A stretch of DNA of 64,000 bases from Saxidomus purpurata (taxonomy: Eukaryota > Mollusca > Bivalvia > Venerida > Veneridae), in the NCBI GenBank assembly GCA_022818135.1, contig JAFMSR010000017.1, positions 17,784,814 to 17,848,813 of the forward strand, read 5' to 3'. This document shows positions 1 to 11,503 of the stretch, in pieces (position 1 is the stretch's first letter; every line of letters starts with the position of its first letter). The position numbers and the translations under genes were made by a program. The notes under the pieces are model-generated. The model was not told where the DNA came from. It ran no database searches and saw only the letters and a program-made list of their open reading frames with translations.

Positions 1-561
1 AGTAAACTCTGTAAAACGATATAGCGAAAATCTGGATATAAGGAACAAATTATCCCTGCTATATTTTATCTAATAAATAACATATTTCAGATATAAAAGA
101 ACTAATGTAATTGATCCCAAAAAGTTCGTTTTAAACAGGGTGTACTGTATGTATTGTGCGTGCGTGTAAGACTAAATACATGAGAGTAATTTCCAAATAT
201 TTGAATATATGATAAAAGCACGATTCACCAAAAACTTCATTGGGCTGTATCATTTGACACCAGAGCTCATGCTAGATTTATGTCTCTTAAATGCCGTACA
301 TTTATCCGATTATATTCTCGAAACTTAGATTATGTGTTCGAGTTTGGCATCAGTTATATTGTATGTATAGTACTAACTTTCAATCCTACATAAATATAGG
401 ACAAAACTCTTACTTAAAAAAGAAATACCATATGCTTGATATAGTATTCATTAAAAAAAATAAAGCATGATGTATAGCAGCTTAAGTTCAAGAAATGAAA
501 GTAGATTTGAAGTAAAAAAAAGTCTGACTTGAGAAGCTAATGCTGTGATTTTGTTTTTCAG

Positions 562-828
562 GTTACATGCCAGTATACACAGACAGATGTTATTACATCA
601 GAAATGGGCACACAGACCTCATGGGATGATATATATCCAAGTCATCATGCAGATGAACATTGTTACAGCTCTTGTAAAGTTGACATAGCTTCTAATGACT
701 TCAGTTTTAATGAAAATTTAAGGTCTCAAATTGTTAAATTGGAGCAAGATAGGCCGTATAAAGAATTACCATATACTGGATGGTGTCTTACCGTTGAGTC
801 TATCTCATATTGCTGGTCAAATATTTAG
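562..828 (+). pseudogene. unrecognised exon-like ORF with TQTD/GTQT motifs
   Basis: An acceptor (ttttgtttttcag, AG at 560-561) opens an 89-codon frame in phase 0. It contains CQYTQTD and GTQTSWDD. Repeated TQT(D) words occur in linker regions of some animal DDE-transposase and THAP-type proteins, so this may be a transposase remnant. After residue 75 or so the neighbouring frame (to 919) reads on as a plausible helical stretch, which suggests a one-base frame change near 770-790. Its phase differs from the zinc-finger exons, so it is probably not part of that gene. The function is unknown and the transposase idea is weak. Confidence 0.25.
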
Positions 829-940
829 AGTAATAGCATATTTGACTAACTTTCTCCCTCCGCTAGTAGAAGCAGACAACTCAAATACAAATCAAAGTGA
901 TGCTGGTGATTTAGCATAATAACAGATACATGTATTGACT

Positions 941-1575
941 ATTGAAATATTTGTCATATTTACTGCATCTGTTAGTCTTAACAGGTTTTTAACCGTTATG
1001 CATATATACAGCTAAGAAGAGTTTAAACAATAATGTTATCTGTATCGGGCATAATAGTTAACTATTCATATGTAAATATCAATGTGCAGTCTGTCAGTAT
1101 ACATAATGGGTGACTTATGTAAATATTATCAAGGTTCACAGACTTGATTAATTTATTGTATCTTGTTCATCACTGATGTTATCTGATAATATCACAAGGA
1201 AGACCATGGACAGACTATATAGTATATAACAATGTAGACTATGATGTTTCCTGTTTGACTCTTGAAATATTTATCATATTTACTGCATCTGTTAGTCTTA
1301 ACAGGTTTTTAACCGTTATGCATATATACCGCTAAGAAGAGTTTAAACAATAATGTAATCTGTATCGGGCATAATAGTTAACTATTCATATGTAACTATC
1401 AATGTGCAGTCTGTCGGTATACATAATGGGTGACTTATGTAAATATTATCAAGGTTCACAGACCTGATTAATTTATTGTATCTTGTTCATCACTGATGTT
1501 ATCTGATAATATCACAAGGAAGACCATGAACAGACTATATAGTATATAACAATGTAGACTATGATGTTTCCTGTT
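941..1575. repeat. tandem duplication, 320-bp unit, two copies
   Basis: Bases 941-1260 are repeated at 1261-1575 with only a handful of substitutions, for example 'attgaaatatttgtcat' against 'cttgaaatatttatcat'. The unit contains no convincing reading frame. The high identity points to a recent duplication. Confidence 0.9.
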
Positions 1576-2559
1576 AACTTTGTAATGGGAACTTGACAAA
1601 TATCAAAGTATAGTACTTAATTTATTGTTTATTGGTGTTGTCTTTGAAAATTCAGTATCTGATAATTTTGAAGTGTAGACTGTGATCAAATAAATATACT
1701 TATCAGCCAATTTTCTATGAATATTTGTGGTTAGTAACATAAACTCCTTTTCGGTCCGTATAAAAGTCTGATTGTGTTTTAAAAGTGTCACCTCTGAAAA
1801 AACTACTCAAATGGATCATAGTCTACACTGGTAACAAAACAACCATGAGATTGGTTTGAACTGAGTTTTATGTTGCAAAAGAATTTTCACTCACATATAT
1901 ACCTATATTAATTAATTATGGTTGTGGTTGTAATTTGGAAAATAAATTTCTTTTCTGTACAATTCGTTCCATTTTGTAATCATCAACTAAAAAAGTCAAT
2001 GTTGAAATATACTGACAAGCCACGTCTCTTACTGAGTGACAGTTGGCAGTTTCTTGCAGATATATGAGATGGTTCTGTACTTGTTTTAGCAAGGAATTAT
2101 TGTCTGTCACAATGGTTATGCAAACTGGCTCTTTGTTATCATGACTGAAATATTGTTGAACAGGGCATGGTTGTTAACTATATTGATAAATAGTCACAAG
2201 TTCGAGCTCTTTGGCCGACTGAGACTTGAGTAGTTTCTTGCGGATGATAGGGTTCTAGTACTGGTTTTTAAATGGAACAATGGTAAAGCAAACTGCCTCT
2301 TTGTGAATATAACTGAAATGCTGTTGAATGGGGTTGGTTTACCACATAGAGAAGCATATATATATATATATGCTAATAATAATTAAAAACCCAACTTGTC
2401 GGGCTTCAAAATATTAAAAAAATGACAGAAGAGAAAGAAATTTTGTCTGATAAATTTATACACCACGCACACTGTAATAGTTGAATAACAGTACATTCAT
2501 CGTAACATTTATATACACATAATATTGTACAGTAACAGTAGCTGTCTCAATAAAACTCA
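1576..2559. other. non-coding spacer
   Basis: No supportable gene. It is AT-rich, with a short (TA)n tract near 2356-2371. Two related stretches (about 2015-2160 and 2225-2330) share phrases such as 'agtttcttgc' and 'gcaaactg.ctctttgt', which suggests an old local duplication. Confidence 0.5.
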
Positions 2560-2807
2560 TATATTCAACATACATGTTATGCAAACATTTTCAAGTTTTT
2601 CATCCGAGTATTTCAACTCTTTCCATTGCTCAGGACTGATCAAAGATGGCGCTCTTTCAAACCGCCTGGTCAATAATTCTCATATTTAACATACATGTTA
2701 TGCAAACAATTCAGTCATTTTCAAGTTCTTCATCCAGTATTTCAACTCTTTCCATTGCTCGGGACTGATCAAAAGATAGCCCTCTTTCAAACCGCCTGGT
2801 CAAAAGC
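2560..2807 (-). repeat. tandem duplication of the 3' end of the YqaJ-like gene
   Basis: The block from 'ttcaacatacatgttatgcaaac' to 'accgcctggtca' occurs at about 2560-2672 and again at about 2686-2805. The second copy carries the real stop codon and last codons of the YqaJ frame on the minus strand. The first copy is a duplicated tail with small indels. Confidence 0.75.
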
Positions 2808-4886
2808 TCTGGCACAAAAACCCATGTATAGAACAAATCTAGAACTGGTAGATACTCCGAATACCATTGTTTTTCATCAAACAAAATGCGTTCACAGAAT
2901 ATTTCCTGCCTTCCCCAAACCACACAACAAAAGTCAATCCATTTCAATCCAGTACAAAACATTTGACCTTGCACCTGTGCATAGTAATTATGGTTTCTTT
3001 TAAGAGATATTTGTCCATGTAAGTTCTGCAAATAAAATTTTTTGTCTAAACTAGCATTAAGTGCAGAGTTTCCCTTCTGACTGACCGGGCATTTACACTC
3101 AAGTCCACCATATTGATCTTCCACAGATTTGTCGGTTACTCTTCCATCTAAACTAGCACCTAACCCGGGCCTTTCCTTCGACAGGATCAGTCCAACATCT
3201 GTCACTTCTACAGGTGTGCCTAATTTTTCTTTCATGTTTTTGTATGCCTGAACTGCATTTTTTTCATTGTCTTTTCCATACTGTATAGAGTAGCTATTGA
3301 TGTTAGTGTATAGTAGTTGCTTTATTGACTTTCAGGTTTCGACATTTAAACACTTTACCAAAGTTGGATGCGTTATTTTATGGTTGTGCCACTCTAGCCA
3401 TTCACCACTATTGGCCTGATTTCTGGTGCTTTGCTCAACATCAGATATTTGTTCCTCACTAATTTGCTCATTACTTTCACTGTTTTCACATAAGAGTTAA
3501 TAAATTGCTCATCAATATTTTCCTGATCATTAATATTGGTGTTTATTTCTATCACACACTTTGCCTGTACACTTGTCAAATCCGTATCTTCCGTTGGCAA
3601 AGAAAGATTCTTCAGTCTCTCTGAATGAGGCATTGATTGAAATATCCAGCCCTAAGCACTCACCATCAATAGTATCATAGTATTCAACATTTGGAATGGA
3701 CATTGACTCTGGGTCATCGTGGTAAAGGAAGAATCCAGAGCTTGAAGCACAATCTTGCAGGGAAGAGTGGAGCTGCTGAAGCGCATATGTGTCCAATACA
3801 CGGTCTTGTGGGGCACGAGGATCAAAATTGTTCACAGTTGTTTTTTCAATGTTAGATTTACCATAACGAAACTTTCTTATTTTCATCTCGGACAAGGGTT
3901 TGGCTTGCACATGTAAATTTCTTGGAACAATCCATTCATTCAACCTAGAAGTACTTGAGACTTTAGCCGGTTTTTCATGATTCCCTTTCGTTGTAAAATC
4001 CTCAATAGCAAAAAAGAAGGCCACCAACATGATTACATTTGCCGGCTCCACTGATGCCAAGCCTGAAAAATACCAAAAGAAAGATACATAAACTAAATGC
4101 AGATATATTAAATATACTGTCACATTACTGATTGTGATAACAAATGAGCATAATAGCTAATATCGTATAATGGATATCTTTGATGATATCCTGTTTAACA
4201 ATAATGTTAAAGCTGCTATCTCTAAGATTTTGGGGCAAAAAACTCTTGAGTCTGACACTGACGTTTCAAAAAGAATATTATAATTTATATAAATTCCTTA
4301 AATCAATCACTACCACATTCTTTTGACTATCCGGTATAAACAGACAGTCTAGCAATGCTGTTTTTTCACTGGGAACAAGCAGCTTTAACAATTTGGCGCT
4401 GACACAGAAGTAACGCTTTAAAATATGCAAGATTCTAGTATACATAATAAGACACTTCACTGATGTGACATAAGTTCAAGTCCCAATCTTTTTGCTTATT
4501 GGGTGTGATATTTTTCTACTGTACATTTTGTTTACAACTTCATACCCATTTTAAGGAATGCAAGCAAATGAAGAGGCCACTGGGAATTAGATCAAATCCT
4601 TTAAAACAAATTAAATATAAGATACAACAATATTAATTTAAGAAATAATAAATGTGTCCCTGTATTTTATCGTTTAATAAAAATACAATCAAAAAGTTTG
4701 TGGGCATAGTAATTGAATCAGGAGTATGTAGCACGAGTGATTTAATATTTCGCATCCAAACGACTGGCTGTATTTAATTAAGCAATAAAATACAGAGATG
4801 CATTTATTATTTTGATTTTAACACGAAATTGCCTTTGAAAAGTAATGTGAACTATGTTCGACGCATAGCATTTACAAGCACGCTAT

Positions 4887-4920
4887 GCGACTGGGCGCGA
4901 CTGGGCGCGACTGGACGCGT
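4887..4920. repeat. triple 10-bp GC-rich repeat
   Basis: GCGACTGGGC occurs twice and GCGACTGGAC once, head to tail. This is a GC-rich island in an AT-rich intron, and no role is evident. Confidence 0.85.
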
Positions 4921-5301
4921 ACATCATTTACTGCATGTGTTGCCCGTGGAAAATGTGATGTATCTCATCATTAGGTCATGTATAGCTTCTTTCCATCTAT
5001 ATCTATTTATTACCCTTCCATAAAATTCTTCTGATTGATCAACGATCCGTAAACATATATTGATATTTACGGGCAAGCCGGTAATATACACTTGACATAA
5101 CCCGTTACGTACCCCATGCTAAACGTGAGCTTGTTCGCGTGTACACTACGTCACTGTATAAGTCCGTGCTGATTTGTGGCGTCATGCAGTGACATTGAGG
5201 TATCATAAGGGGTTTGAAGTTCTTCTTACATTCAGGCGTAAAAATAAATAAAACATAAACGGAATCTTCCAACATTTAAGAAACGGAAGGGTAATAAAAT
5301 T

Positions 5302-5445
5302 GTTATTTGGTTTTTACGTGATATATGGGGTATATTACCCGCCTCGACATAATATTACCCTCGCCTAATGGCTCGGGTAATATAAGTCTAGGCGGATAAT
5401 ATATCCCCATTATGGGCCATATACCACTTCAAAAACCAAATAACA
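5302..5445. mobile_element. fold-back / MITE-like inverted repeat
   Basis: The left arm starts gttatttggtttttacgtg and continues through 'tggggtatattacccgcct'. The right arm is its imperfect reverse complement, ending 'accacttcaaaaaccaaataac'. The centre (tattaccc...gggtaata) forms its own hairpin, so the whole region could fold as nested stems. No transposase is present, and a non-autonomous element is the simplest reading. Confidence 0.6.
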
Positions 5446-6292
5446 TAATATCCGAAACATTGCAGATCGTGGTAGAATAAATGTCGGGTACCTAATATAA
5501 GCAACAGATCAACATAAGCAACTTGAGCTTTCCCCAACCTTTTTCACTGGAAAATTAATCATTTTCTGTTGAATTCTGGTATATTCTGTTGGTTTTTTTT
5601 ACATTTCTGCTACAGTAAATGTATACGAATTTATTTCTATACACGGATGTAAACACGATATATTTTTAATGTTTTCTATGTGACCAAATATATACATACC
5701 CGGCTGGACACTCGCATGCGCAAACTGTACATCATTGTCTTTGAATATCACAACCACCTTGTACTTCTCTTGTTTCATTGAGGCAATAACTTTACACTTG
5801 ACCCATATAAGTCCATAGCTTTTGGCAATTTCATAGCACGTGATGTGACCTTCTGCAAAGAATTGGTACGATTTCATTTTTTTGTCCGAAGCACCTGTCA
5901 GTTCACCGGATCCGTATTTGTTAGTACGTTCCACCAAGTATGAAAATAACTTGTCAAATGTAAATTTCGGAAGATCACGTAAATCGCTCGACCACAACCG
6001 ACCTTTTGTTGTAAGCATTATGTCATCATACGTCGTTTCCTTCCCTTGCATGTTACGAAGAGCACTCAACGGATCAGAATCTTTGTCAACACATGGCGGT
6101 GTCGTCACAAACTCGGTTTTCATTCTGTTTTCCTTTTGACACAACACTAAAAACACGAGCTACAAGTATGTCCTTATTTCCTACCACTGGCTGTCCATGC
6201 TTACGCAAAATATCTTTCAAATCTTTACACGTATATGTCCATAATTTATCAATATTTACATCAAGAACGTTATCTGTGTGTTTATCGGCCAT

Positions 6293-7607
6293 TGTTGTAA
6301 AAATCAATACATCCTCAGCCTCGTTTTCGATTTAGGTCAGATAAGGTCTAATCGGATTATCGGGATTGTGAAACTCGACTATTGTGCACTGGATAAGCTG
6401 TTATTATGTTTACACTGATTTCCTGAATCTGTGCAAACAAGAACTGTGCAAGTGATAAGTCCTATACATTGTTTTTGGCAATGAACGTTGTAAATGTTTA
6501 TGCTAAATAAAATATTGTTTTGTATTGTTTAATTATAGGTTGTTTACATAGATCAGGACAATAAAGAAAGGTGTATTTGTTGCAAGGTTGTGACAATTAA
6601 TGTTTTATAAGATGGAGTTAACTGAAAGTTTGTACATTGTTGTCTGTAACGTTGCAATTGTAAATTTATACTAAAGAATGACATTGTGAATGAATGGCTA
6701 GTCTAATGTTAAAGCACTGATTGAATGTACGTTGGTTTAGAAAGCTTGTGTTCACTTGCATGGTATTTATACTACTTTACTGAGGTAGCCAAAAATTTGT
6801 TTTGGTACCAAAAAAGATGCAAGTTTGTGCCAGCAACAAAATAAAAAAATGGATTGTGTTGGCTTGTGACACATGTGATTGTAGACAAAATTCATATAAA
6901 CAAACTGTAAGTAAATGATGATATTAAACAAAGGAATATATAGCCTGTAAGATAAGCAGTCAAATGTCTGTAAATATGAGAAATGTTTACTTTCAAGTTA
7001 TAACAAAATACCTCATTTAAACTGTATTATCATAGATTCAGTGACATTTGGTAGTACACAAATTGCTACAATATTGAAGAAGAACAATCACTAGGCAAAA
7101 AATACATGATGGACTTTGTTGAAAACTGTATCATTTGGCATGAACAAATAAAAGTTTTGTTCATTCATAAAGATGTTTTAGTGCAGCTCTGTGCCTATTT
7201 TCTTTATGAGCATTAAATTTTTTACATATTCAAGACTTCAAATGTAGAACATTCTTTCACTTGATGCAGTCTTAATTCTGTTGTTTAGTTAGCATACCAG
7301 GTGACTAATGTTATGAAATGACTCGGATGATTTGCATTTTCAGTTTTGTAAAGTTTATATTTTGTCTATTTCAAGAAACTTTTTTCAAATAAAGATTATT
7401 ATCTGCCGTGTGTTTTTATTCATGTACTGGTGAATGCAGTTTTAGCGCTTGTCGAATGAAGGTGTAGGCAGATTGTTCAACATAAGTTGTACATGTCCTT
7501 TCCCACAGCTTTGTTGCTTTAATTTGGTTTTCGATTTGGATGCTATTTGGGATGCATTTTACGGCAGTACGCCCAGATGCATGCTCCTATATACACACAA
7601 TTACAGA
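6293..7607. other. non-coding spacer
   Basis: No reading frame with a recognisable domain. It begins with the region 5' of the SAP-YqaJ pseudogene. No CpG-rich promoter block or clear TATA-initiator arrangement is visible. Several AATAAA words occur, for example near 6505 and 7385, but no gene can be assigned to them. Confidence 0.4.
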
Positions 7608-8415
7608 ACCAGTTTTGTAGACAAATATGCAGAACCACTTTTTGAAGCCTTTGTAGACAAATATGTAGAACCAGTTCTTGTAGCATTTGTAGACAAATAT
7701 GTAGAACCAGTCTTTTTAGCCTTTGTAGATAAATATGTATAACCAGTCTTTTTAGCCTTTGTAGACAAATATTGTAGCATTTGTAGACACATGTAGAACC
7801 ATTCAAGAAAGCCTTTGTAGACAAATATGTAGACCCAGTCTTTCTAGCCTTTGAAGACCAATATGTAGAACCAGTCTTAGTAGCCATTGTAGATAAGTAT
7901 GTAGAACCAGTCTTTCTAGCCTTTGTAGACAAATATGTAGATCTAGTCTTCTAGCCCTTGTAGACAAATACTGTAGCATTTGTAGACACATGTAGAACCA
8001 GTCTTTCTAGCCTTTGTAGACAAATTTGTAGAACCAGTCTTTCTAGCCTTTGTAGACAAATATTGTAGCATTTGTGGACATGTAGAACCAGTCTTTCTAG
8101 CCTTTGTAGACAAATTTGTAGAACAAGTCTTTCTAGCCTTTGTAGACAAATATTGTAGCATTTGTGGACACATGTAGAACCAGTCTTTCTAGCCTTTTGA
8201 CAAATATGTAGAACAAGTCTTTCTAGCCTTTGTAGACAAATATTGTAGCATTTGTGGACACATGTAGAACCAGTCTTTCTAGCCTTGTAGACAAATTTGT
8301 AGAACCAGTCTTTCTAGCCTTGTAGACAAATTGTAGAACCAGTCTTTCTAGCCTTTGTAGACAAATATGTAGAACCAGTCTTTCTAGCCTTTGTAGACAA
8401 ATATGTAGAAACCAA
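7608..8415. repeat. 36-bp minisatellite
   Basis: About twenty head-to-tail copies of a unit close to 'gtagacaaatatgtagaaccagtctttctagcctttgt'. Some units are shortened (for example 'tattgtagcatttgtggacacatgtagaacc'), which gives a higher-order mixture of two variants. The first few units are open on the plus strand as a 12-residue period (FVDKYVEPV), but later indels break the frame. I treat it as non-coding. Confidence 0.9.
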
Positions 8416-8579
8416 CCTTTGTAGACAAAAGAAAAACTATATTTTGGTACAATATAGAACCAGTTGTAGTGGATGCAGTATTTCTTTACCAGCTTCAATC
8501 TCATAATGTTTGAGAGTCAGTCCACTGCATTGTAAAGCTAAATATAAAAGAATATATAATTGCTTGGTATTGACTTGAT

Positions 8580-9300
8580 TTGGTCCTTAACACATTTTTG
8601 CTCACCTGGCCAGAGTGAGCCATTACGATCACTCGCTGTATGTCAGAGATTTACTTAAGGGAGTGCTTTACAAAACAGAATCGGTTTTTGGCAGAAATCA
8701 TTCAAATGGTTACATTAAATTCAACGAATTAGAGAGTGAAGTAGTGATGAAAGAATGATGAAAAAAGCAAGTTAAAATACTTTTGTATTGGACTACTTTT
8801 AGTAAACTGGATGAGGCTAAGAAAAAAGCTGGTCAGTGTATAGCAAGTACCTGTAAGATCAGTGTATGGTTTTGAAGAGTCTCGGAAACCAAAATTATTC
8901 CACAGTTTTTGTGTCTCCCTTTCAAATTTGACAGAATTACTCCCCTTTTTGTACTTGTTTTTTGTCACAAAACTTAACATTGGCTATAACTTTGCAATTT
9001 ATTTAGATTTCTTCAACAAACTTTCAAATTGTATTGCTTATGACAAAAGGGTTATGATGCTACCAGATGTTGTAAGTCAAGATCATATTTGACAGAGTTG
9101 TGCTTCTTTTTGTACTTAATATTTGTCACGAAAACTTATAACGTTGGCTATAACTTTACCATTTCTTAAGATTTCTTTATCAAACTTTCAAATTGTAATG
9201 CTTTTGTAGGTCAAGGTCGTATTTGATTGGTAGCTTTGAATTTACAACAAAGTTCACAAATTTTTGGGTGTAAAAGGGCCACACAAGTGTTATACTGAAC
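8580..9300. repeat. dispersed 'gctcacctggccagagtgagc' repeat with two internal units
   Basis: It starts with the 'gctcacctggccagagtgagcca' word, seen in variants elsewhere in the window. It then carries two related units of about 180 bp, both containing 'ttggctataactttgc/acc' and 'caaactttcaaattgta'. No coding capacity is seen. It is probably a non-autonomous element of the same broad class as those at 11.5 and 24.4 kb. Confidence 0.55.
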
Positions 9301-10241
9301 ACCCATCTAGTTTAAGTCTCATAGCTAACATTATTGCACTGTATAAAGCAAACTAACCACTTTTAGTATTATGGTTTAGTGATATACTTACAAGGAGTTA
9401 CACAGTCATATAGCTCGAATTCTGTGTTTTATTTCAGCTGCTGTTAAAACATCCATAAACAAATTTGCTGTACTTAATGATTCTCCTTTATTGTCTGCAC
9501 AGTGGTGTTTGACACATATAATTGTTAAGCCCTTATTTTCATTTACAGGTAAACTGTTCTCATTTACTATATTATAATCAGATAAATAATACATGAAATA
9601 TACAAGATTAATCGTTTAATTTATCTTCTTTCATATATAGATTATGATTTATGTAAACCGACAACATTTTCATATTAAATCTTTATTTTCAAGTTTGTGT
9701 TTATATTTGACTATCACACATACTTTTTTCACTACTTAAAATATTATTCACAGAGGGGGGGACTAGGAAATGTTTTAAACAAGAACAGATTTTGGCTGAA
9801 ATAATCTCAATTGAAGACTGACAAAGACAACATGACAGCAAACTTTTGTTTGAGATTTGTTGTGAAAATTGATTTCAGGGGGGGGGGGTGGGGGGAAAAG
9901 GGGGGGGTGTTTCAAATTGAAGGGTCATGATTCTTCAGTCTTAAAGTTAAAGTTCAAAATCAAATTTAAAAGAGTAAAGGTGAGAATTTTTGGGGTTTAG
10001 CTATGGGCCATAGGGTTCTTATGCGTTTTGTGTTTCCGACAATCGTGAATAACAATACACAGAGTGTGTCAAGAACTTGTCACGTCCACCACTCACTACT
10101 AATCCGTGTACAAACCTCGTTACAAAAACGCCGTCTGTTATTTTCAGTTTCATGATTGTTTATCAATTATCACATTTGATAACGACCTAAACAGGTAATG
10201 CGTTTAACAGGTAATGTCTTATTAGCTGTTCTCTCTTTCAG
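9301..10241. other. non-coding spacer with G-runs
   Basis: No gene supported. G-homopolymer runs at about 9756 and 9879-9907 interrupt otherwise AT-rich DNA. The segment ends in a good acceptor (gttctctctttcag, AG at 10240-10241). Confidence 0.4.
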
Positions 10242-10520
10242 AATTCCTACCAGAAGAGCTTTTTTGGAATAACCAGTGAGAATCTCCGAGTTGTATGACT
10301 TCATGGCCGCTCACCACTTCGATGTTAGCCAACTGGCGCGGTCAGTTTTGATTGACCGGCAAAATTGCCAGTCTCGACCATAAGGGAAAATGCCCGCGGT
10401 CAAATTGACAAACTGGACATTTTTTTTCGGGAAAGAGGTTTTACGATCAGGCACGCTGTACGGTCCGCGGCAAAAATACGGTCGGAGAACGTAAACCGCT
10501 TTTTTTAGGCCTAAAACATG

Positions 10521-10522
10521 CT

Positions 10523-10572
<50 letters not shown>

Positions 10573-10582
10573 GGGTAATTTT

Positions 10583-10633
<51 letters not shown>

Positions 10634-10720
10634 TTTGGGTAGGGATTGAGAATTATTAATATAATATTTATTAATTATTAAAAAAAAAAAAAAATATTTT
10701 TTTTTTTTTGGGGTTTTTTT
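10521..10720. other. poly-T / poly-A tracts, probable assembly artefact
   Basis: Two T-runs of roughly 50 bases each are separated by a few bases. A and T runs and 'ggggtttttttt' follow. This composition is unlike the flanks and lies inside an apparent zinc-finger exon. Confidence 0.7.
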
Positions 10721-10881
10721 TTCCTACATATTCTTTGGGAACCACCCCGTTTTTACCCCCGGGAAACCTCCGTTCGTTTCAGATCTGTAATAGAAGCTTC
10801 AATGTGAAAGGAAACTTGAGATCTCACATGACAACTCATTATAAAGTTGCAGGCGATCAGATTCTGAAAAGCACGATTGGC

Positions 10882-10882
10882 A

Positions 10883-10923
<41 letters not shown>

Positions 10924-10937
10924 GGGGTAGGGGGGGG
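10882..10937. other. poly-G tract, probable assembly artefact
   Basis: An almost pure G run of about 40 bases continues into 'ttaggggtagggggggtggg'. It directly follows the last finger remnant and probably replaces true sequence. Confidence 0.65.
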
Positions 10938-11503
10938 TGGGCACAGAATAAACGGCAAAGACGGGGATTCTTACATTTAATCGTTGGCTAGTGTATAGAC
11001 TACATTGTAATACATATTCTGATGATATAAATAGAATGTCATCTGAAAATTAGGATAGGTTTGACTTCTGAAGCATCACTACAAACTGAAAGTGGCATAC
11101 GTCATATAATGTCAGCGTAGACTTGACAATAACAGGCATTTCTATATTGTTCTCTGTTATGATACACCCTATGGTAGAAATGTGCTCTCAGAAAAAGTGT
11201 GATACTCCCTGACTGCTCTCTGATGAAGTAATAATACTTCCTATCATTGAAACATGCACTCAGATAAAATTACAACTAATTATCATAGAGATGCACACAC
11301 GGATAAACGGATATCCCAAATAAAACGTGGACTTACAATGGTTAAAGTTGTGATGCTTGTTATGAAAATGCATTATAATGATAATAATGTGGACATAATG
11401 TTATGATACTGTGATGGAAAATATGTTACGTACTTGAGATGAGTGTTTATTGACAACAACCTAGGAAATGTTACACATTACCAACCATCTGTCTTCCATT
11501 AAA

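Larger units (their letters stand above)
4063..5699 (-). other. intron of the YqaJ-like pseudogene
   Basis: Bounded on the minus strand by GTATGT at 5699 and TTTTTCAG ending at 4063. The predicted join restores one SWIM-motif frame across both exons, which is the evidence for splicing here. The intron contains a 10-bp triple repeat and a fold-back element, listed separately, and no other recognisable gene. Confidence 0.55.
2711..6292 (-). pseudogene. broken SAP-SWIM-YqaJ nuclease-like gene, two exons
   Basis: Read on the minus strand. An ATG at 6292 opens a SAP-like segment (TCKDLKDILRKHG), and the exon ends at 5700 with a GTATGT donor. A second exon starts at 4062 after TTTTTCAG. Across that junction one frame reads a SWIM zinc motif, CECPAG then KCNHVGG, that is CxC...CxH. 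Downstream come a conserved FDPRAPQDR segment and a YqaJ-type exonuclease domain (3300-2711) with LGASLDG, GLECKCP and a YYAQVQGQM segment. The frame changes near 6110, 5715, 4010, 3580, 3480, 3372 and 3330, so the copy looks non-functional unless these are assembly errors. Such genes are multicopy in many marine invertebrates, and this may be a mobile or degraded copy. Its neighbours give no functional link. Confidence 0.65.
10242..10980 (+). pseudogene. damaged or misassembled zinc-finger last exon
   Basis: A strong acceptor is followed in phase 1 by EFLPEELFWNNQ and a stop. Around 10430-10500 fragments of finger code appear in shifting frames (CTV.GK, then a GERKP linker). Long T, A and G runs then interrupt the region. 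At 10782-10842 a clean second-finger remnant reads [19 protein letters not shown]. The expected first cysteine is missing: restoring two bases in 'gttt-cag' would give a CxxC. Its helix (V-K-G-N-L) resembles that of the 14.1 kb exon. It is either a decayed exon or a real exon spoiled by low-quality consensus, and the homopolymers favour the latter. Confidence 0.4.

Noticed and set aside
562..630. Phase-1 reading of the 562 acceptor as another array exon (YMPVYTDRC...)
   Set aside because: It stops after about 22 residues without a finger, and the phase-0 frame is much longer, so it does not fit the array.
7543..8504. Minus-strand repetitive frames (LSTKARKTGSTY type)
   Set aside because: Shadows of the 36-bp minisatellite, broken by indels.
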